A DNA stretch of 64,000 nt from the NCBI RefSeq assembly GCF_003367905.1, contig NZ_CP029462.1, positions 248,001 to 312,000 on the forward strand. Direction: 5' to 3'. The first letter of the stretch is position 1; each line of letters opens with the position of its first letter. The translations under genes were made by a program, and so were the position numbers. The notes below the pieces were generated by a model. The model ran no database searches. It saw only the letters and a list, made by a program, of their open reading frames with translations, and had not been told where the DNA came from. Shown here one piece after another: positions 35,762 to 43,310 of this stretch. This stretch comes from Megasphaera stantonii (GTDB lineage: Bacteria; Bacillota; Negativicutes; Veillonellales; Megasphaeraceae).

Positions 35762-36649
35762 TTATACTTGCGTTTCAGCAATTTCTTGTATCTTTTCCAT
35801 GGATAATTTTGTAATCCGTGCAATCATATCATAGGGCAGACCTTCTCGCAATAATCCTAATACGATTTCCTCCTGCGCAATTCGAGCTTTTTCTTGTTCT
35901 TTACGGAGTTTTTCTTGGGCGATTCGAGCTTCTTCCTGTGCAACCCTGATATTCTCCATCATGGAAATGTAATCCCGACGGGCTTTTTCCTGTATTTCAT
36001 ACTTTCTGCGCAATTTTTCGTCTTGCGTAAAATACATCTCGCTTTTCATCGCTTCTTTAATAGCTGGTTCGCTCATCGCCAACACCTCCCGTTCCTCATC
36101 GCTGCATTGGTTAGAAAAATAGGCAATCCACTGTTCCGATTTCTTCAGGTTCCGTATATCGCCAATGCGGATTTTCTCCAATTCGATAAAATGCATTTCC
36201 AAGTCATCCAATAGTCGGTCATTCGTCTCGTCATTGCAAATATGATAGGAATGATGGCAGGACGTATATTCAGGAAACGCATTGAAATCCATCAGGTTAA
36301 TGGAAATCGCCTGCATCAGTTTATTATATGGCTCGCCTTCATGCAGTTCTCCACTGTACATTTTTGACCAGTAATACAACGAACGTCTCGCCATATCCGG
36401 GTCTTTGCATACCTGCACTTCAATATTAACCTGCGTGCCGTCATTCATCCTTGCCCGTATATCCAGAACAGAAACTTTTCCATCCTGCTCAATCGGGGTT
36501 AATTCTTTATCCAGAAAATCTAAATCCGTAAATACATTATCTTCGGTTCGATTCAAAATACTGTTGATAAAGCTGAGAGTAAGCGTCTTTCGTTTCACGT
36601 CGCCCAATAAATATTTAAAGAATACGTCGTTCAGCCGGTTTAACTTCAT
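35762..36649 (-). CDS. Rpn family (PD-(D/E)XK) nuclease-like protein
   Basis: 295 aa. The N-terminal domain matches the PDDEXK transposase/Rpn family: LNRLNDVFFKYLLGDVKRK, then LDIRARMNDGTQVNIEVQV with the Asp and E-x-Q catalytic pair, and RSLYYWSKMYSGEL. The C-terminal ~80 residues are a highly charged helix of near-repeats (RVAQEEARIAQEKLRKEQEK) before a small terminal helix. Rpn proteins promote recombination or act in phage defence. Same strand as, and downstream of, the DUF3846 operon. Confidence 0.85.
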   Translation of the reverse strand: MKLNRLNDVFFKYLLGDVKRKTLTLSFINSILNRTEDNVFTDLDFLDKELTPIEQDGKVSVLDIRARMNDGTQVNIEVQVCKDPDMARRSLYYWSKMYSGELHEGEPYNKLMQAISINLMDFNAFPEYTSCHHSYHICNDETNDRLLDDLEMHFIELEKIRIGDIRNLKKSEQWIAYFSNQCSDEEREVLAMSEPAIKEAMKSEMYFTQDEKLRRKYEIQEKARRDYISMMENIRVAQEEARIAQEKLRKEQEKARIAQEEIVLGLLREGLPYDMIARITKLSMEKIQEIAETQV

Positions 36650-36701
36650 GTCATCTTACCTCCCTATATGTATTGTACCACGCTTTCTCTACAAAAGACC
36701 A

Positions 36702-37079
36702 TCAAATATCTATATAATACCGTATAAATTCTTCTCCTTGTTCGTCCCCTTTTGGCTTTCTGCAGTTATTAAGCCAATCCAATACATATTGTATCTGCCC
36801 GTCAGTAAGGCTTATCTGCGTCCCTTCCTCATAATCAACTCCCGTAAATAACACGTCGCCAAAAATCAAATCGGTATAGCCGTTTTGTGCGATATAGAAA
36901 TTAGGCTCACTTCCATTTAGCTTTCCTTCTTCATTGACAATCATGTCAATGCCATTGGCGACGGATACGATTTCAATCCTTCCTTTTACAATCCGCTGAG
37001 CCGTCTTCAAATCATCTTCTATAATCGTAACGATTGGATTTCTACCAATTTTTTTGATAACTACTTTAATTTTTCCCAT
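36702..37079 (-). CDS. DUF3846-domain protein
   Basis: 125 aa from ATG 37079. Contains the DUF3846 pattern: GRIEIVSVANGIDMIVNEEG, LNGSEPNFYI, IFGDVLFTGVDYEEG and SLTDGQIQYVLDWL. This domain is widespread in ICEs and phages of Firmicutes; the biochemical role is not established. It follows the 80-aa membrane protein gene with 17 nt between them; both lie behind hairpin element 2. Confidence 0.75.
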   Translation of the reverse strand: MGKIKVVIKKIGRNPIVTIIEDDLKTAQRIVKGRIEIVSVANGIDMIVNEEGKLNGSEPNFYIAQNGYTDLIFGDVLFTGVDYEEGTQISLTDGQIQYVLDWLNNCRKPKGDEQGEEFIRYYIDI

Positions 37080-37096
37080 ACATATGCCCCCAATCA

Positions 37097-37339
37097 CTAC
37101 AATCCCATGGTCAACGCTTTATACGTCACCTTTGCAATGCAGTATAGCAAAAATCCCCCGTTGATAATCAGGATAGCTTTTAATATGTTCTTATCCTGCC
37201 GTCTGATTCTCTCCATCATTTTTTTATGCCGTCGTTTTCGCATAGCCTGCCGCAGTTCCTTCCGTTCTAAATCTATGGAGTGAAGCAACGCCGCAACCTC
37301 ATAGCCGTTATTGTTTGTGTAATCATAAATACGTTTCAT
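37097..37339 (-). CDS. Small membrane protein, function unknown
   Basis: 80 aa from ATG 37339, with AGGAGAT seven bases upstream; an in-frame extension to 37432 would run through hairpin element 2 and is unlikely. A short polar N-terminus, a basic amphipathic region (LRQAMRKRRHKKMMERIRRQ) and one membrane helix near the C-terminus (AILIINGGFLLYCIAKVTY). It is the first gene behind element 2, so it would be an early-expressed product if that element is a single-strand promoter. Confidence 0.5.
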   Translation of the reverse strand: MKRIYDYTNNNGYEVAALLHSIDLERKELRQAMRKRRHKKMMERIRRQDKNILKAILIINGGFLLYCIAKVTYKALTMGL

Positions 37340-37372
37340 AGAGACCATCTCCTTGTCATATTCTAAGGCATT

Positions 37373-37483
37373 GCCTTCGGTGGCATAAAAAAAATACATT
37401 CTTCCGCCGATGCAAGGACGGCGCAGCCGCACCGTTTATCCTTGTATCGTCGGAAGAATGTATTATGATCTAGCCGCGAAGGC
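37373..37483 (+). promoter_or_regulatory. Hairpin leader element 2 (candidate single-strand promoter)
   Basis: Long stem 37394-37418 with 37439-37463 (24 of 25 positions pair, one G.T); apical CGGC-GCA-GCCG then CACCGTTTA; outer stem GCCTTCG/CGAAGGC. In the 3' arm TTGTAT (37442-37447) and TATGAT (37464-37469) are 16 nt apart; TATGAT falls in the bubble opposite an A-tract. It points at the minus-strand gene starting at 37339. Confidence 0.65.
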
Positions 37484-37565
37484 ACTTTATTTATGTCTTT
37501 TTATTATGACTGTTTTGGCGATTTTTTCACAAAAAAAATGCTCCACGACTATGTATGGAGCATTT

Positions 37566-37844
37566 TCAGAATACATCACTATGGCTTCCAGTTCGCAATA
37601 AATCAAGAATTAATTCATCTTTTTGAATCGCATAAATCAACAGCCAATCTGGCTGTATATGACATTCTCTAACAGAATCCTTACCCATATAATGAATCAG
37701 CTCATGGTCATGATTCTTCGCAGGCAGGGGTTCTTCGTTCTGTAACTTGGTAATGACCTCCATCAGTAAATCCTTATTTAATCCCCTCTTTATAGCCCTT
37801 TTATAATCCTTCTTAAATTTCGTGTGGTATCTAAGCTTAAGCAT
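37566..37844 (-). CDS. yafQ: YafQ/RelE-family mRNA interferase toxin
   Basis: 92 aa. Family hallmarks: LKLRYHTKFKKDYKRAIKRG, LPAKNHDHELIHYMG, ECHIQPDWLLIYAI and LDLLRTGSHSDVF, including the C-terminal His and Phe near the YafQ active site (HSDVF). By family it cleaves mRNA in the ribosome A site. It overlaps the DinJ-type antitoxin gene by 8 nt, the normal coupled order. Confidence 0.9.
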   Translation of the reverse strand: MLKLRYHTKFKKDYKRAIKRGLNKDLLMEVITKLQNEEPLPAKNHDHELIHYMGKDSVRECHIQPDWLLIYAIQKDELILDLLRTGSHSDVF

Positions 37845-38115
37845 CCAAATCCCTCATCAGCTCATCTACAGTATCAAATGAGTTTGACATATTTATCCCC
37901 TCATGCGCTTCTTTTATAATGCTCAATAACTCATCTGACAATGGATGTGAATTAGTCCGCAAGGTAGGTTTAAACGGTAATCCCTGTTCCCGAACAGCTT
38001 GCGATAAGAAAATTGTTATAGCAGAAGATAACGTAAGACCCATGGCAGCAAACAGTTTTTGGGAGTCTTTTTTTAAGGATTCATCAATTTTAATTGTTGC
38101 GCTTACAGTTGCCAT
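37837..38115 (-). CDS. dinJ: DinJ/RelB-family antitoxin
   Basis: 92 aa from ATG 38115 (AGAGGTGATATAT upstream). N-terminal ribbon-helix-helix (VSATIKIDESLKKDSQKLFA, MGLTLSSAITIFLSQAV) and a C-terminal toxin-wrapping segment (FDTVDELMRDLDA). It neutralises YafQ and represses the operon; a 22-bp palindrome lies 30 nt upstream. Confidence 0.9.
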   Translation of the reverse strand: MATVSATIKIDESLKKDSQKLFAAMGLTLSSAITIFLSQAVREQGLPFKPTLRTNSHPLSDELLSIIKEAHEGINMSNSFDTVDELMRDLDA

Positions 38116-38144
38116 ATATATCACCTCTTGTGGATATTATATCA

Positions 38145-38193
38145 TATAATACGTCTATAGTACATATAAAATATGTACTATAGACGTATTATA
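38145..38193. promoter_or_regulatory. 22-bp perfect palindrome: operator or terminator
   Basis: TATAATACGTCTATAGTACA plus TA is mirrored exactly after a 5-nt TAAAA loop. It lies between the end of radC and the dinJ start, and includes GTACATA arms like the yefM operator at 40680. Probable DinJ-YafQ operator; it could also terminate radC. Confidence 0.6.
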
Positions 38194-38203
38194 GCTTTAT
38201 ATA

Positions 38204-38848
38204 TTATATGTATCCTAACTCACATAAACTTGTAAAGGTACCGTCACCAATAATAATATGATCTAAAACAGGTATTTCCATGACTTGGCCAGCTTGGAAA
38301 ATTTTTTGCGTTACGCTAATATCGTCACGGCTAGGCGCCGGATCGCCACTCGGGTGATTGTGTACTAAGATAACCGCAGCGGCATTGTACTGTAAGGCCA
38401 TTTTAAATACTTCGCGGGACTTTGCTAAACTCGCATTAATTGTCCCCTTAGTCAGTGTCTTGACCGTAATCAGTTGATTTTTACAAGTCAGCAGGGCTGC
38501 TCTAAATTCTTCTTGTGTCAAACACCGCATGTCTTCCATGACATAATCTGCTACTGCACGGGGCGTACTAAAGTCCGGGGCATATAATTTTACCCGTTCC
38601 TTGTGCAGTCTCCTTCCCAGTTCTACGGCAGCGTATAATATTTCGGCATTGCGCTTGCCAATACCGTCAATCTTGTTCAAATCCAGTACATCCATTTCAC
38701 TCAAATCGTATATATTTTTATGCGGCAAGCTGTCCATTACATTTTGCGCCACTTGATTAGTATTGACTCCGCCTAACAATACAGAAAGAAGTTCCCTATT
38801 GCTTAACGTTTCCGCTCCATACAGCGCCATTCTTTCCCGTACTTTCAT
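38204..38848 (-). CDS. radC: RadC-like JAB-domain protein
   Basis: 214 aa. N-terminal helix-hairpin-helix region (LNKIDGIGKRNAEILYAAVE) and a C-terminal MPN/JAB metalloprotease-like fold with the motif HNHPSGDPAPSRDD at 163-176. RadC homologues are recurrent on mobile elements beside anti-restriction genes; biochemical function is unsettled. It lies behind hairpin element 3. Confidence 0.92.
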   Translation of the reverse strand: MKVRERMALYGAETLSNRELLSVLLGGVNTNQVAQNVMDSLPHKNIYDLSEMDVLDLNKIDGIGKRNAEILYAAVELGRRLHKERVKLYAPDFSTPRAVADYVMEDMRCLTQEEFRAALLTCKNQLITVKTLTKGTINASLAKSREVFKMALQYNAAAVILVHNHPSGDPAPSRDDISVTQKIFQAGQVMEIPVLDHIIIGDGTFTSLCELGYI

Positions 38849-38888
38849 TGGCCATCTTCTCCCTTCATGGATTTATGTTCTGGCATGT

Positions 38889-38998
38889 GCCTTCGCGCTT
38901 TTTTCTAAACGCCGCTTTTTCTGCTGGGCAAGGCCGGCAACGCCGTATATTTAGCCTTGCCCAGCAGGAAGAGCGGCGTTACCCTGCCAATGGAAGGC
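38889..38998 (+). promoter_or_regulatory. Hairpin leader element 3 (candidate single-strand promoter)
   Basis: Continuous 27-bp stem: AACGCCGCTTTTTCTGC (from 38908) against GCAGGAAGAGCGGCGTT (to 38980), extended by TGGGCAAGGC/GCCTTGCCCA, with two G.T pairs. Apical CGGC-AAC-GCCG then TATATTTA; outer GCCTTC/GAAGGC. TTGCCC occurs at the expected -35 place but no good -10 follows. Confidence 0.55.
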
Positions 38999-39037
38999 CT
39001 GCAAATTAATTCTATGTATTAGGGCTGTTTTATGCTG

Positions 39038-39080
39038 ATTCGGCACGAAACGTGCTTAAAAAGCATATTTCGTGCCGAAT
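39038..39080. repeat. 13-bp palindrome upstream of element 3
   Basis: ATTCGGCACGAAA (39038-39050) mirrors TTTCGTGCCGAAT (39068-39080), with an inner TGCTT/AAGCA hairpin. It belongs to the GTGC/GCAC-rich family at operon boundaries. Confidence 0.7.
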
Positions 39081-39084
39081 ATGG

Positions 39085-39597
39085 TTAGTCCCTCATGAGG
39101 TCTTCCCAGTAAATAGACCTTGTCGTATCCGAAAAGCCGTAAATCATTCTTTCAATTTCCGCTCTCATTTGCCGTACTTTTTGAGTTTTTTCTTCTACGT
39201 TTAGCAAATCATATTTCAGCCTTTCAATTTCCTCCTGCAAATTATTTTTACGTTTCTGTATCATTTGAATCCACCCGTCGCTTACAATACGGAATGATTT
39301 TTCCTTTCGTATCAGCAAGTTATCCCTCTCAGGGTCAGCGGATGAACTTAAGTATTTAGCATGATGAAGATATATGCTTTCAGCAACGATAATAGCATAG
39401 GTTGTCTTGTCATATTGTATGAAGACTTTTCGATTTTTCCTCGTATATGCGTTTATCGAGCATATAGCCTCAAAAAATTTTTTATTGCAGACTTTACCAT
39501 TAAAAGCTTTGATAGCTTCCGCTATTTTGTCATATACAGGCAATATATCTTCATAAAAATCAATCATATTTTGCAGAATTTGTTCTTTTTCCGTCAT
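39085..39597 (-). CDS. Hypothetical coiled-coil protein in the ssb operon
   Basis: 170 aa. Start overlaps the ssb stop (39594-39597, ATGA). The N-terminal ~85 residues look globular and basic (AYTRKNRKVFIQYDKTTYAI); residues ~105-155 are a coiled coil (IQKRKNNLQEEIERLKYDLL). No known catalytic motif. Coupled translation with ssb suggests a single-stranded-DNA or establishment role, by inference. Confidence 0.5.
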   Translation of the reverse strand: MTEKEQILQNMIDFYEDILPVYDKIAEAIKAFNGKVCNKKFFEAICSINAYTRKNRKVFIQYDKTTYAIIVAESIYLHHAKYLSSSADPERDNLLIRKEKSFRIVSDGWIQMIQKRKNNLQEEIERLKYDLLNVEEKTQKVRQMRAEIERMIYGFSDTTRSIYWEDLMRD

Positions 39598-39923
39598 GCC
39601 TGTCCCTTTCCTTTCTTTTCACAAAAATCAAAATCATTTAACAAAATACGCCAGTATGACTTATCCTTGCCGTCATCGCCAGTAAACTTTACATGCTCCA
39701 TGTTGCCTTTTACATTGATTCGGCTACCTTTCCCGAAATGGTCAGCAATAATCTCCGCCTTTTTCCCGTATGCCACTATTCTGAAGTACTGCGTTTTTCT
39801 TTCCTTTGAAAAAAAATCATAATAATTTTCGGCAATCGTAAACATCGCCATGGTCTTTTGTTTTGCCGTAATGCGTACATCGACTTCTTTAGTTAGATTC
39901 CCCAAAACTTCAATATGATTCAT
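39594..39923 (-). CDS. ssb: Single-stranded DNA-binding protein
   Basis: 109 aa from ATG 39923. One OB-fold: MNHIEVLGNLTKEVDVRI, TMAMFTIAENY, TQYFRIVAYGKKAEIIADHF, KGSRINVKGNMEHVKFTGDD, the standard SSB order. It lacks the long acidic tail of chromosomal SSBs, so it may not recruit the host repair partners. An in-frame extension upstream would cross hairpin element 4 and is rejected. Plasmid ssb genes act early in recipients to coat the incoming strand. Confidence 0.88.
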   Translation of the reverse strand: MNHIEVLGNLTKEVDVRITAKQKTMAMFTIAENYYDFFSKERKTQYFRIVAYGKKAEIIADHFGKGSRINVKGNMEHVKFTGDDGKDKSYWRILLNDFDFCEKKGKGQA

Positions 39924-39956
39924 ACTATCAGCTCCTTTAATATATACCCAGGCATT

Positions 39957-40067
39957 GCCTTCGTTGGACCAAAAAAAATACATCCAGCGGCAAGTGCAAG
40001 GACGGCTTTGCCGTACAGTTTATCCTTGCACTTGCCGCTGGATGTATTATGATCCAATCGCGAAGGC
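39957..40067 (+). promoter_or_regulatory. Hairpin leader element 4 upstream of ssb (candidate single-strand promoter)
   Basis: Perfect 25-bp stem: 39978-40002 with 40023-40047. Apical CGGC-TTT-GCCG then TACAGTTTA. Outer stem GCCTTCG (39957-39963)/CGAAGGC (40061-40067), plus TTGGA/TCCAA. In the 3' arm TTGCAC (40026-40031) and TATGAT (40048-40053) are 16 nt apart; TATGAT begins exactly where the stem ends, opposite an A-tract. On the opposite strand the stem plus T8 would also look like a terminator. Confidence 0.7.
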
Positions 40068-40105
40068 GCTTTATTTGTGTCTATGTATTAGGACTGTTTT
40101 CGAGT

Positions 40106-40134
40106 CAAAAAAGGCGGCCTGTAAAAAGCCGCCT
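40106..40134 (-). terminator. Terminator after yoeB
   Basis: AGGCGGC (40112-40118) pairs with GCCGCCT (40128-40134); the A-run to the left is a T-run on the minus strand. It ends the yefM-yoeB transcript before element 4. Confidence 0.8.
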
Positions 40135-40149
40135 ATATGGCAATCATCT

Positions 40150-40416
40150 TTAAATCCGTTCATAATGTGTCCACATGCTAATAATTTTAATTACTTTCTC
40201 ATTCTCATAAACTTCATACACCAAGCGGTGTTGCAAATTAATTCTTCGTGAAAATAATCCTTGCAAATTTCCTATCAGTTTTTCGTAAGAAGGCGGGGTT
40301 TGATACGGGTTTTCTCGAATTAAGTCAATTAGTAGTTTGGCTTTGCTGTCCAGATGAGCCGCCTTTAATTTAGGAATATCTTTGACCGCCGCTTTTGTAT
40401 ACTTAATCGTGTACAC
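40150..40416 (-). CDS. yoeB: YoeB/Txe-family mRNA interferase toxin
   Basis: 88 aa, GTG start at 40416 directly after the antitoxin stop. Motifs: YTKAAVKDIPKLKAAHLDSK, EKLIGNLQGLFSRRINLQHRLVYEV and the C-terminal IISMWTHYERI; HRLVYEV and HY are the family's active-site region. By family a ribosome-dependent RNase paired with YefM. Confidence 0.9.
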   Translation of the reverse strand: MYTIKYTKAAVKDIPKLKAAHLDSKAKLLIDLIRENPYQTPPSYEKLIGNLQGLFSRRINLQHRLVYEVYENEKVIKIISMWTHYERI

Positions 40417-40665
40417 CTACCATTGTACCTCGCTTTCGTCTATACATTCAGACAACGGCGTATCTTTGCCCTTCATCACCTTTTCTTTCATTGCTGGATT
40501 CGAAAGAATCTTTAACGTTTCCACCATACTATTATATTCGTCTTCACTAATAACAACGGCATTGCCTATCTTTGTATTGATATTGATGCATTCATTATAT
40601 TTAACCGCATTTTCCAGTAAGGAAAATAAATTTTTTCTGAAAGAAGTAGCATTGGTATGTAACAT
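40417..40665 (-). CDS. yefM: YefM/Phd-family antitoxin
   Basis: 82 aa from ATG 40665 (GGAG eight bases upstream). Phd/YefM N-terminal fold (NATSFRKNLFSLLENAVKYN, INTKIGNAVVISEDEYNSMV), then a toxin-binding tail (SECIDESEVQW). Paired with YoeB. A TGTACA-containing palindrome immediately upstream fits the autoregulatory YefM operator. Confidence 0.9.
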   Translation of the reverse strand: MLHTNATSFRKNLFSLLENAVKYNECININTKIGNAVVISEDEYNSMVETLKILSNPAMKEKVMKGKDTPLSECIDESEVQW

Positions 40666-40679
40666 ATTTATCACTCCTT

Positions 40680-40703
40680 ATATGTACATAATAACGTACA
40701 TAT
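40680..40703. promoter_or_regulatory. Probable YefM-YoeB operator
   Basis: ATATGTAC-ATAATAAC-GTACATAT, an inverted repeat with the TGTACA core known for YefM operators, just upstream of the antitoxin start. Confidence 0.6.
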
Positions 40704-40712
40704 TTTACTCTG

Positions 40713-42338
40713 TCAATCCATAGCTTCAATGTCGCACGTATTGCATGTCAATCCCGCACTTCGAGCATATGCAATACATGCTTTATTTACAGATACATTT
40801 TTGTATACTTCATCGTTTGCAAATAATTTAGCTTGGCAGATAGTATGTTCTCTCACTTCCAACATAGCAGTTAACTTTCCTTCTTTATTTACGACCACGA
40901 CAATCTGCACATGACTTCCGATTCTCCGGGAATATCCGACAGAACAATTTTTTAACTCTATTGCTGCCTTTTTTAGTTCTGACTTTCGTTCAATGCACTT
41001 AAAATTATAGCCGTTAATATTCTTCCGCAAAGATTGTTTCAGCTTTTCCGATATACAAAATATAACTTCCCGGTCATCCTGTCTCGCTACGGCAACGGAA
41101 AGCCAATCATGCAAATGAGACAGCGGCACATCTGCTTTGCAAAACTCTCTTTTTGTAATTTTATCTGCACACTCCCATAACCGCAAGGTATCTATATACA
41201 AATCAATCTTACCTGCTATATGTTTCCATGTCATGACCGACATGTACTGTGCATAAAAGGTACGGATAAACTTACATATCTGCATGACTTTTTGTTTATA
41301 TGTATCTATATTCCAGTATATATTTCTTCTATCCACAGGGGGTTCCATGGAAATAAAAGTTTTGCTGGCCTCATTTGCCATAGCAAGAGTAGGAAGGGAA
41401 TAGGCATGCATAAACGCAAATATGTTTTCATAAGTGAGATTACGGCGAACAAACGACGTATTGGGCAATCCCAAAACCTGTAATACAGCTTGCTGATATG
41501 ACATCCCTTCCTTTTTCATTATCTTCTCCACATGGATTTCCCAGTTCTCAGGCAAATGCTGTTCTTTTAACCGATATTCTTTCCATTCTTTAAAAGACAA
41601 TCTCCCTATCCCATTATATGGCATCACTGGTGCATCCCAGAACCGCACTTTTCTGGCAATAGCCAAGACGCTTCCATACAGCCGACATGATTCATTTCCT
41701 TGTAAATAAAACGCTTTTCTGCTGTACCCTTTGTTAACCATATGCTGATTTATGCAAGCACGTAATTTTCGCAGTAATATAGTCAGATTTCCGCTTTTTA
41801 TAATGCGGCGGTAGTGAAAGAAAGACAATGCGGTTTTCTGCCACATTTCTTTCACATCGGTGTAATATCCTATCGCCGTTTCGCCAACAACAAGACCCTC
41901 AACGATTTGTTTCCAATCTGCTCTTTCGTCCTTGATATTAAGCGCAAACACTTCTTTGACATTCTTATACCATTCGATTTTTTCTTTTTCACAATCAAAG
42001 CGCATGCCATCATATGTAAGCCGTACTTCTATTTTATCTTTAAACTCAATGACCGTCATGTATAGTCGATACGGCAAAATACTTCTGTCATCGGTCGTGA
42101 ACATGATTTCACGTCCTATGCCCGTATGCTTCCTGCCACAACACGGGCAAATAAGTGATATTCTGCGATACCACCGATTAAACTTAAACATACCGCCGCA
42201 TATATCGCAGTACGCATAATAGATACCGCTATATCCACTCGCTTTTTCAGCGACAAATACTGTCGGCGTCCCGTATCGCTGATAGCCTGGCACCCGTGCG
42301 CCGATGCAACATTCAGCAATTTTTCTCATCTGAATCAC
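40713..42338 (-). CDS. PcfJ-like protein
   Basis: 541 aa. An N-terminal zinc-binding segment (YCDICGGMFKF...ICPCCGRKHTG, four cysteines about residues 44-67) precedes a long helical middle and a C-terminal PcfJ-like domain with CSVGYSRRIGSHVQIVVVV, AMLEVREHTICQAKLFANDE. PcfJ proteins are encoded on conjugative plasmids and ICEs of Firmicutes; their role in transfer is not defined. It overlaps the preceding small gene by 26 nt, in the position where pcfK usually precedes pcfJ. Confidence 0.8.
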   Translation of the reverse strand: MIQMRKIAECCIGARVPGYQRYGTPTVFVAEKASGYSGIYYAYCDICGGMFKFNRWYRRISLICPCCGRKHTGIGREIMFTTDDRSILPYRLYMTVIEFKDKIEVRLTYDGMRFDCEKEKIEWYKNVKEVFALNIKDERADWKQIVEGLVVGETAIGYYTDVKEMWQKTALSFFHYRRIIKSGNLTILLRKLRACINQHMVNKGYSRKAFYLQGNESCRLYGSVLAIARKVRFWDAPVMPYNGIGRLSFKEWKEYRLKEQHLPENWEIHVEKIMKKEGMSYQQAVLQVLGLPNTSFVRRNLTYENIFAFMHAYSLPTLAMANEASKTFISMEPPVDRRNIYWNIDTYKQKVMQICKFIRTFYAQYMSVMTWKHIAGKIDLYIDTLRLWECADKITKREFCKADVPLSHLHDWLSVAVARQDDREVIFCISEKLKQSLRKNINGYNFKCIERKSELKKAAIELKNCSVGYSRRIGSHVQIVVVVNKEGKLTAMLEVREHTICQAKLFANDEVYKNVSVNKACIAYARSAGLTCNTCDIEAMD

Positions 42339-42726
42339 CGTCCATATCTACATCGGCAAACAGGCTGTCTGCATCTTCTTTCGCTTTCTTCAAATCTTGT
42401 GCAATGGCTTTGGTTTCAGCTTTCTTCTTATTTTCCGCCTTGATTTTCGCTTGCTCCGCTTTGCGCTTCTGTTCTTCTTCCTGTTTCCGAGACGCTTCAT
42501 CCGCTAACAAAGCCTCCCTGTGCTTGTCTAACAGCCGCAAGGCTTCATCTAACGCTCGCTCTTGTGTATCGCAAAACGCCTGTAAATACTTTGTCTTCTC
42601 CGGCGTTTCTGCATGGTCTTTATCATATGCAATAAGATTATTAATTACATTGATAAACTCTAACTGCATCGAAAACGCGGTTTCCATCGCCTGTACTGTC
42701 GATAAATCTTGTTTTACAAGTCCCAT
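42313..42726 (-). CDS. Charged coiled-coil protein upstream of the PcfJ-like gene
   Basis: 137 aa from ATG 42726 (AAAGGAGG upstream); a longer in-frame start would run into hairpin element 5. The N-terminal half is helical (LSTVQAMETAFSMQLEFINV), and the C-terminal half is a Lys/Glu/Ala coil ending in DVDMDGDSDEKNC. Position and coupling to the PcfJ-like gene recall PcfK, but I see no clear PcfK signature. First gene behind element 5. Confidence 0.5.
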   Translation of the reverse strand: MGLVKQDLSTVQAMETAFSMQLEFINVINNLIAYDKDHAETPEKTKYLQAFCDTQERALDEALRLLDKHREALLADEASRKQEEEQKRKAEQAKIKAENKKKAETKAIAQDLKKAKEDADSLFADVDMDGDSDEKNC

Positions 42727-42746
42727 AGCTAAGCCTCCTTTGCATT

Positions 42747-42859
42747 GCTTTCGCTGCCATTGATCCGGTACAGCGGCAGCGGGAAAGCAAGGGCGGCAGA
42801 GCCGTACCATTTACCCTTGTTTTCCCGCTGTTGCTGTGCCATACTTTCGCTGCGAAAGC
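42747..42859 (+). promoter_or_regulatory. Hairpin leader element 5 (candidate single-strand promoter)
   Basis: Uninterrupted 27-bp stem 42767-42793 with 42814-42840, including four G.T pairs that would be A.C mismatches on the other strand. Apical CGGC-AGA-GCCG then TACCATTTA. Outer stem GCTTTCG/CGAAAGC, a covariant form of GCCTTCG/CGAAGGC. TTGTTT (42817-42822) and CATACT (42840-42845) are 17 nt apart. Confidence 0.68.
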
Positions 42860-42900
42860 ACGCAGTTTAGGCCTGGGTATTAGGGCTTTTCCATATATAA

Positions 42901-42931
42901 AAGGCACTATGAAGATTGTTCACAGTGCCTT
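42901..42931 (-). terminator. Terminator after the 89-aa gene
   Basis: AAGGCACT (42901-42908) pairs with AGTGCCTT (42924-42931); minus-strand continuation is TTTATATA. It lies 8 nt after the stop of the 89-aa gene. Confidence 0.7.
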
Positions 42932-42938
42932 GATTACT

Positions 42939-43208
42939 CTATTTTCTCTCCACGAACCAACGACCAATCACTGGCCCGGATAAATTAGTGCTCCTTTCAA
43001 AAAACAGCGACGTAATTCGGTCTTTTATGCGTATTGTATACCGGTCTCCTTGCCCCCCTGCTTTTTGAGCTGCTGCCGGCACTACGCCTAAAACTCTGTC
43101 AATGGCAAATTTTGAGCCGTCCTCCCATGCAATCTCCCGCGGCATCATCTTACCGCGCTCATCCATATCCACAGCTACCTGAACATATACCTTTGCAGAT
43201 TTTGTCAT
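42939..43208 (-). CDS. Hypothetical 89-aa ICE protein
   Basis: A small beta-rich protein with the pattern MPREIAWEDGSKFAIDRVLG, VVPAAAQKAGGQGDRYTIRI and GRWFVE. I have seen this pattern in short conserved proteins of Firmicutes mobile elements, but no function is assigned. ATG 43208 with a GGGGATATA upstream. It is divergent from the Y-family polymerase, so the two SOS boxes between them could also affect it. Confidence 0.6.
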   Translation of the reverse strand: MTKSAKVYVQVAVDMDERGKMMPREIAWEDGSKFAIDRVLGVVPAAAQKAGGQGDRYTIRIKDRITSLFFERSTNLSGPVIGRWFVERK

Positions 43209-43239
43209 TTATATCCCCTCTTCCACTCTTTACTAACTC

Positions 43240-43284
43240 AAACAGATGTTTTATACTTATAACAACAGTATAGAACATCTGTTC
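43240..43284. promoter_or_regulatory. Two LexA-type SOS boxes
   Basis: GAACATCTGTTC (43273-43284) matches the Gram-positive LexA box (GAAC-N4-GTTC) perfectly; AAACAGATGTTT (43240-43251) is a weaker mirror copy. Both sit just upstream of the Y-family polymerase, implying DNA-damage induction. Confidence 0.8.
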
Positions 43285-43310
43285 CAATTTGTAAAGATTC
43301 GAGGTATATT

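Noticed and set aside
37340-37432. In-frame N-terminal extensions (MYFF...EGNA) before the 80-aa gene and ssb
   Set aside because: Both extensions are translations of the conserved hairpin elements; good ribosome sites exist at the shorter starts.
37373-40067. Hairpin elements 2 and 4 as plain intrinsic terminators
   Set aside because: On the minus strand they do have stem plus T8, so termination is possible, but the conserved apical loop, bubble, covarying outer stem and plus-strand G.T pairs are not needed for a terminator.
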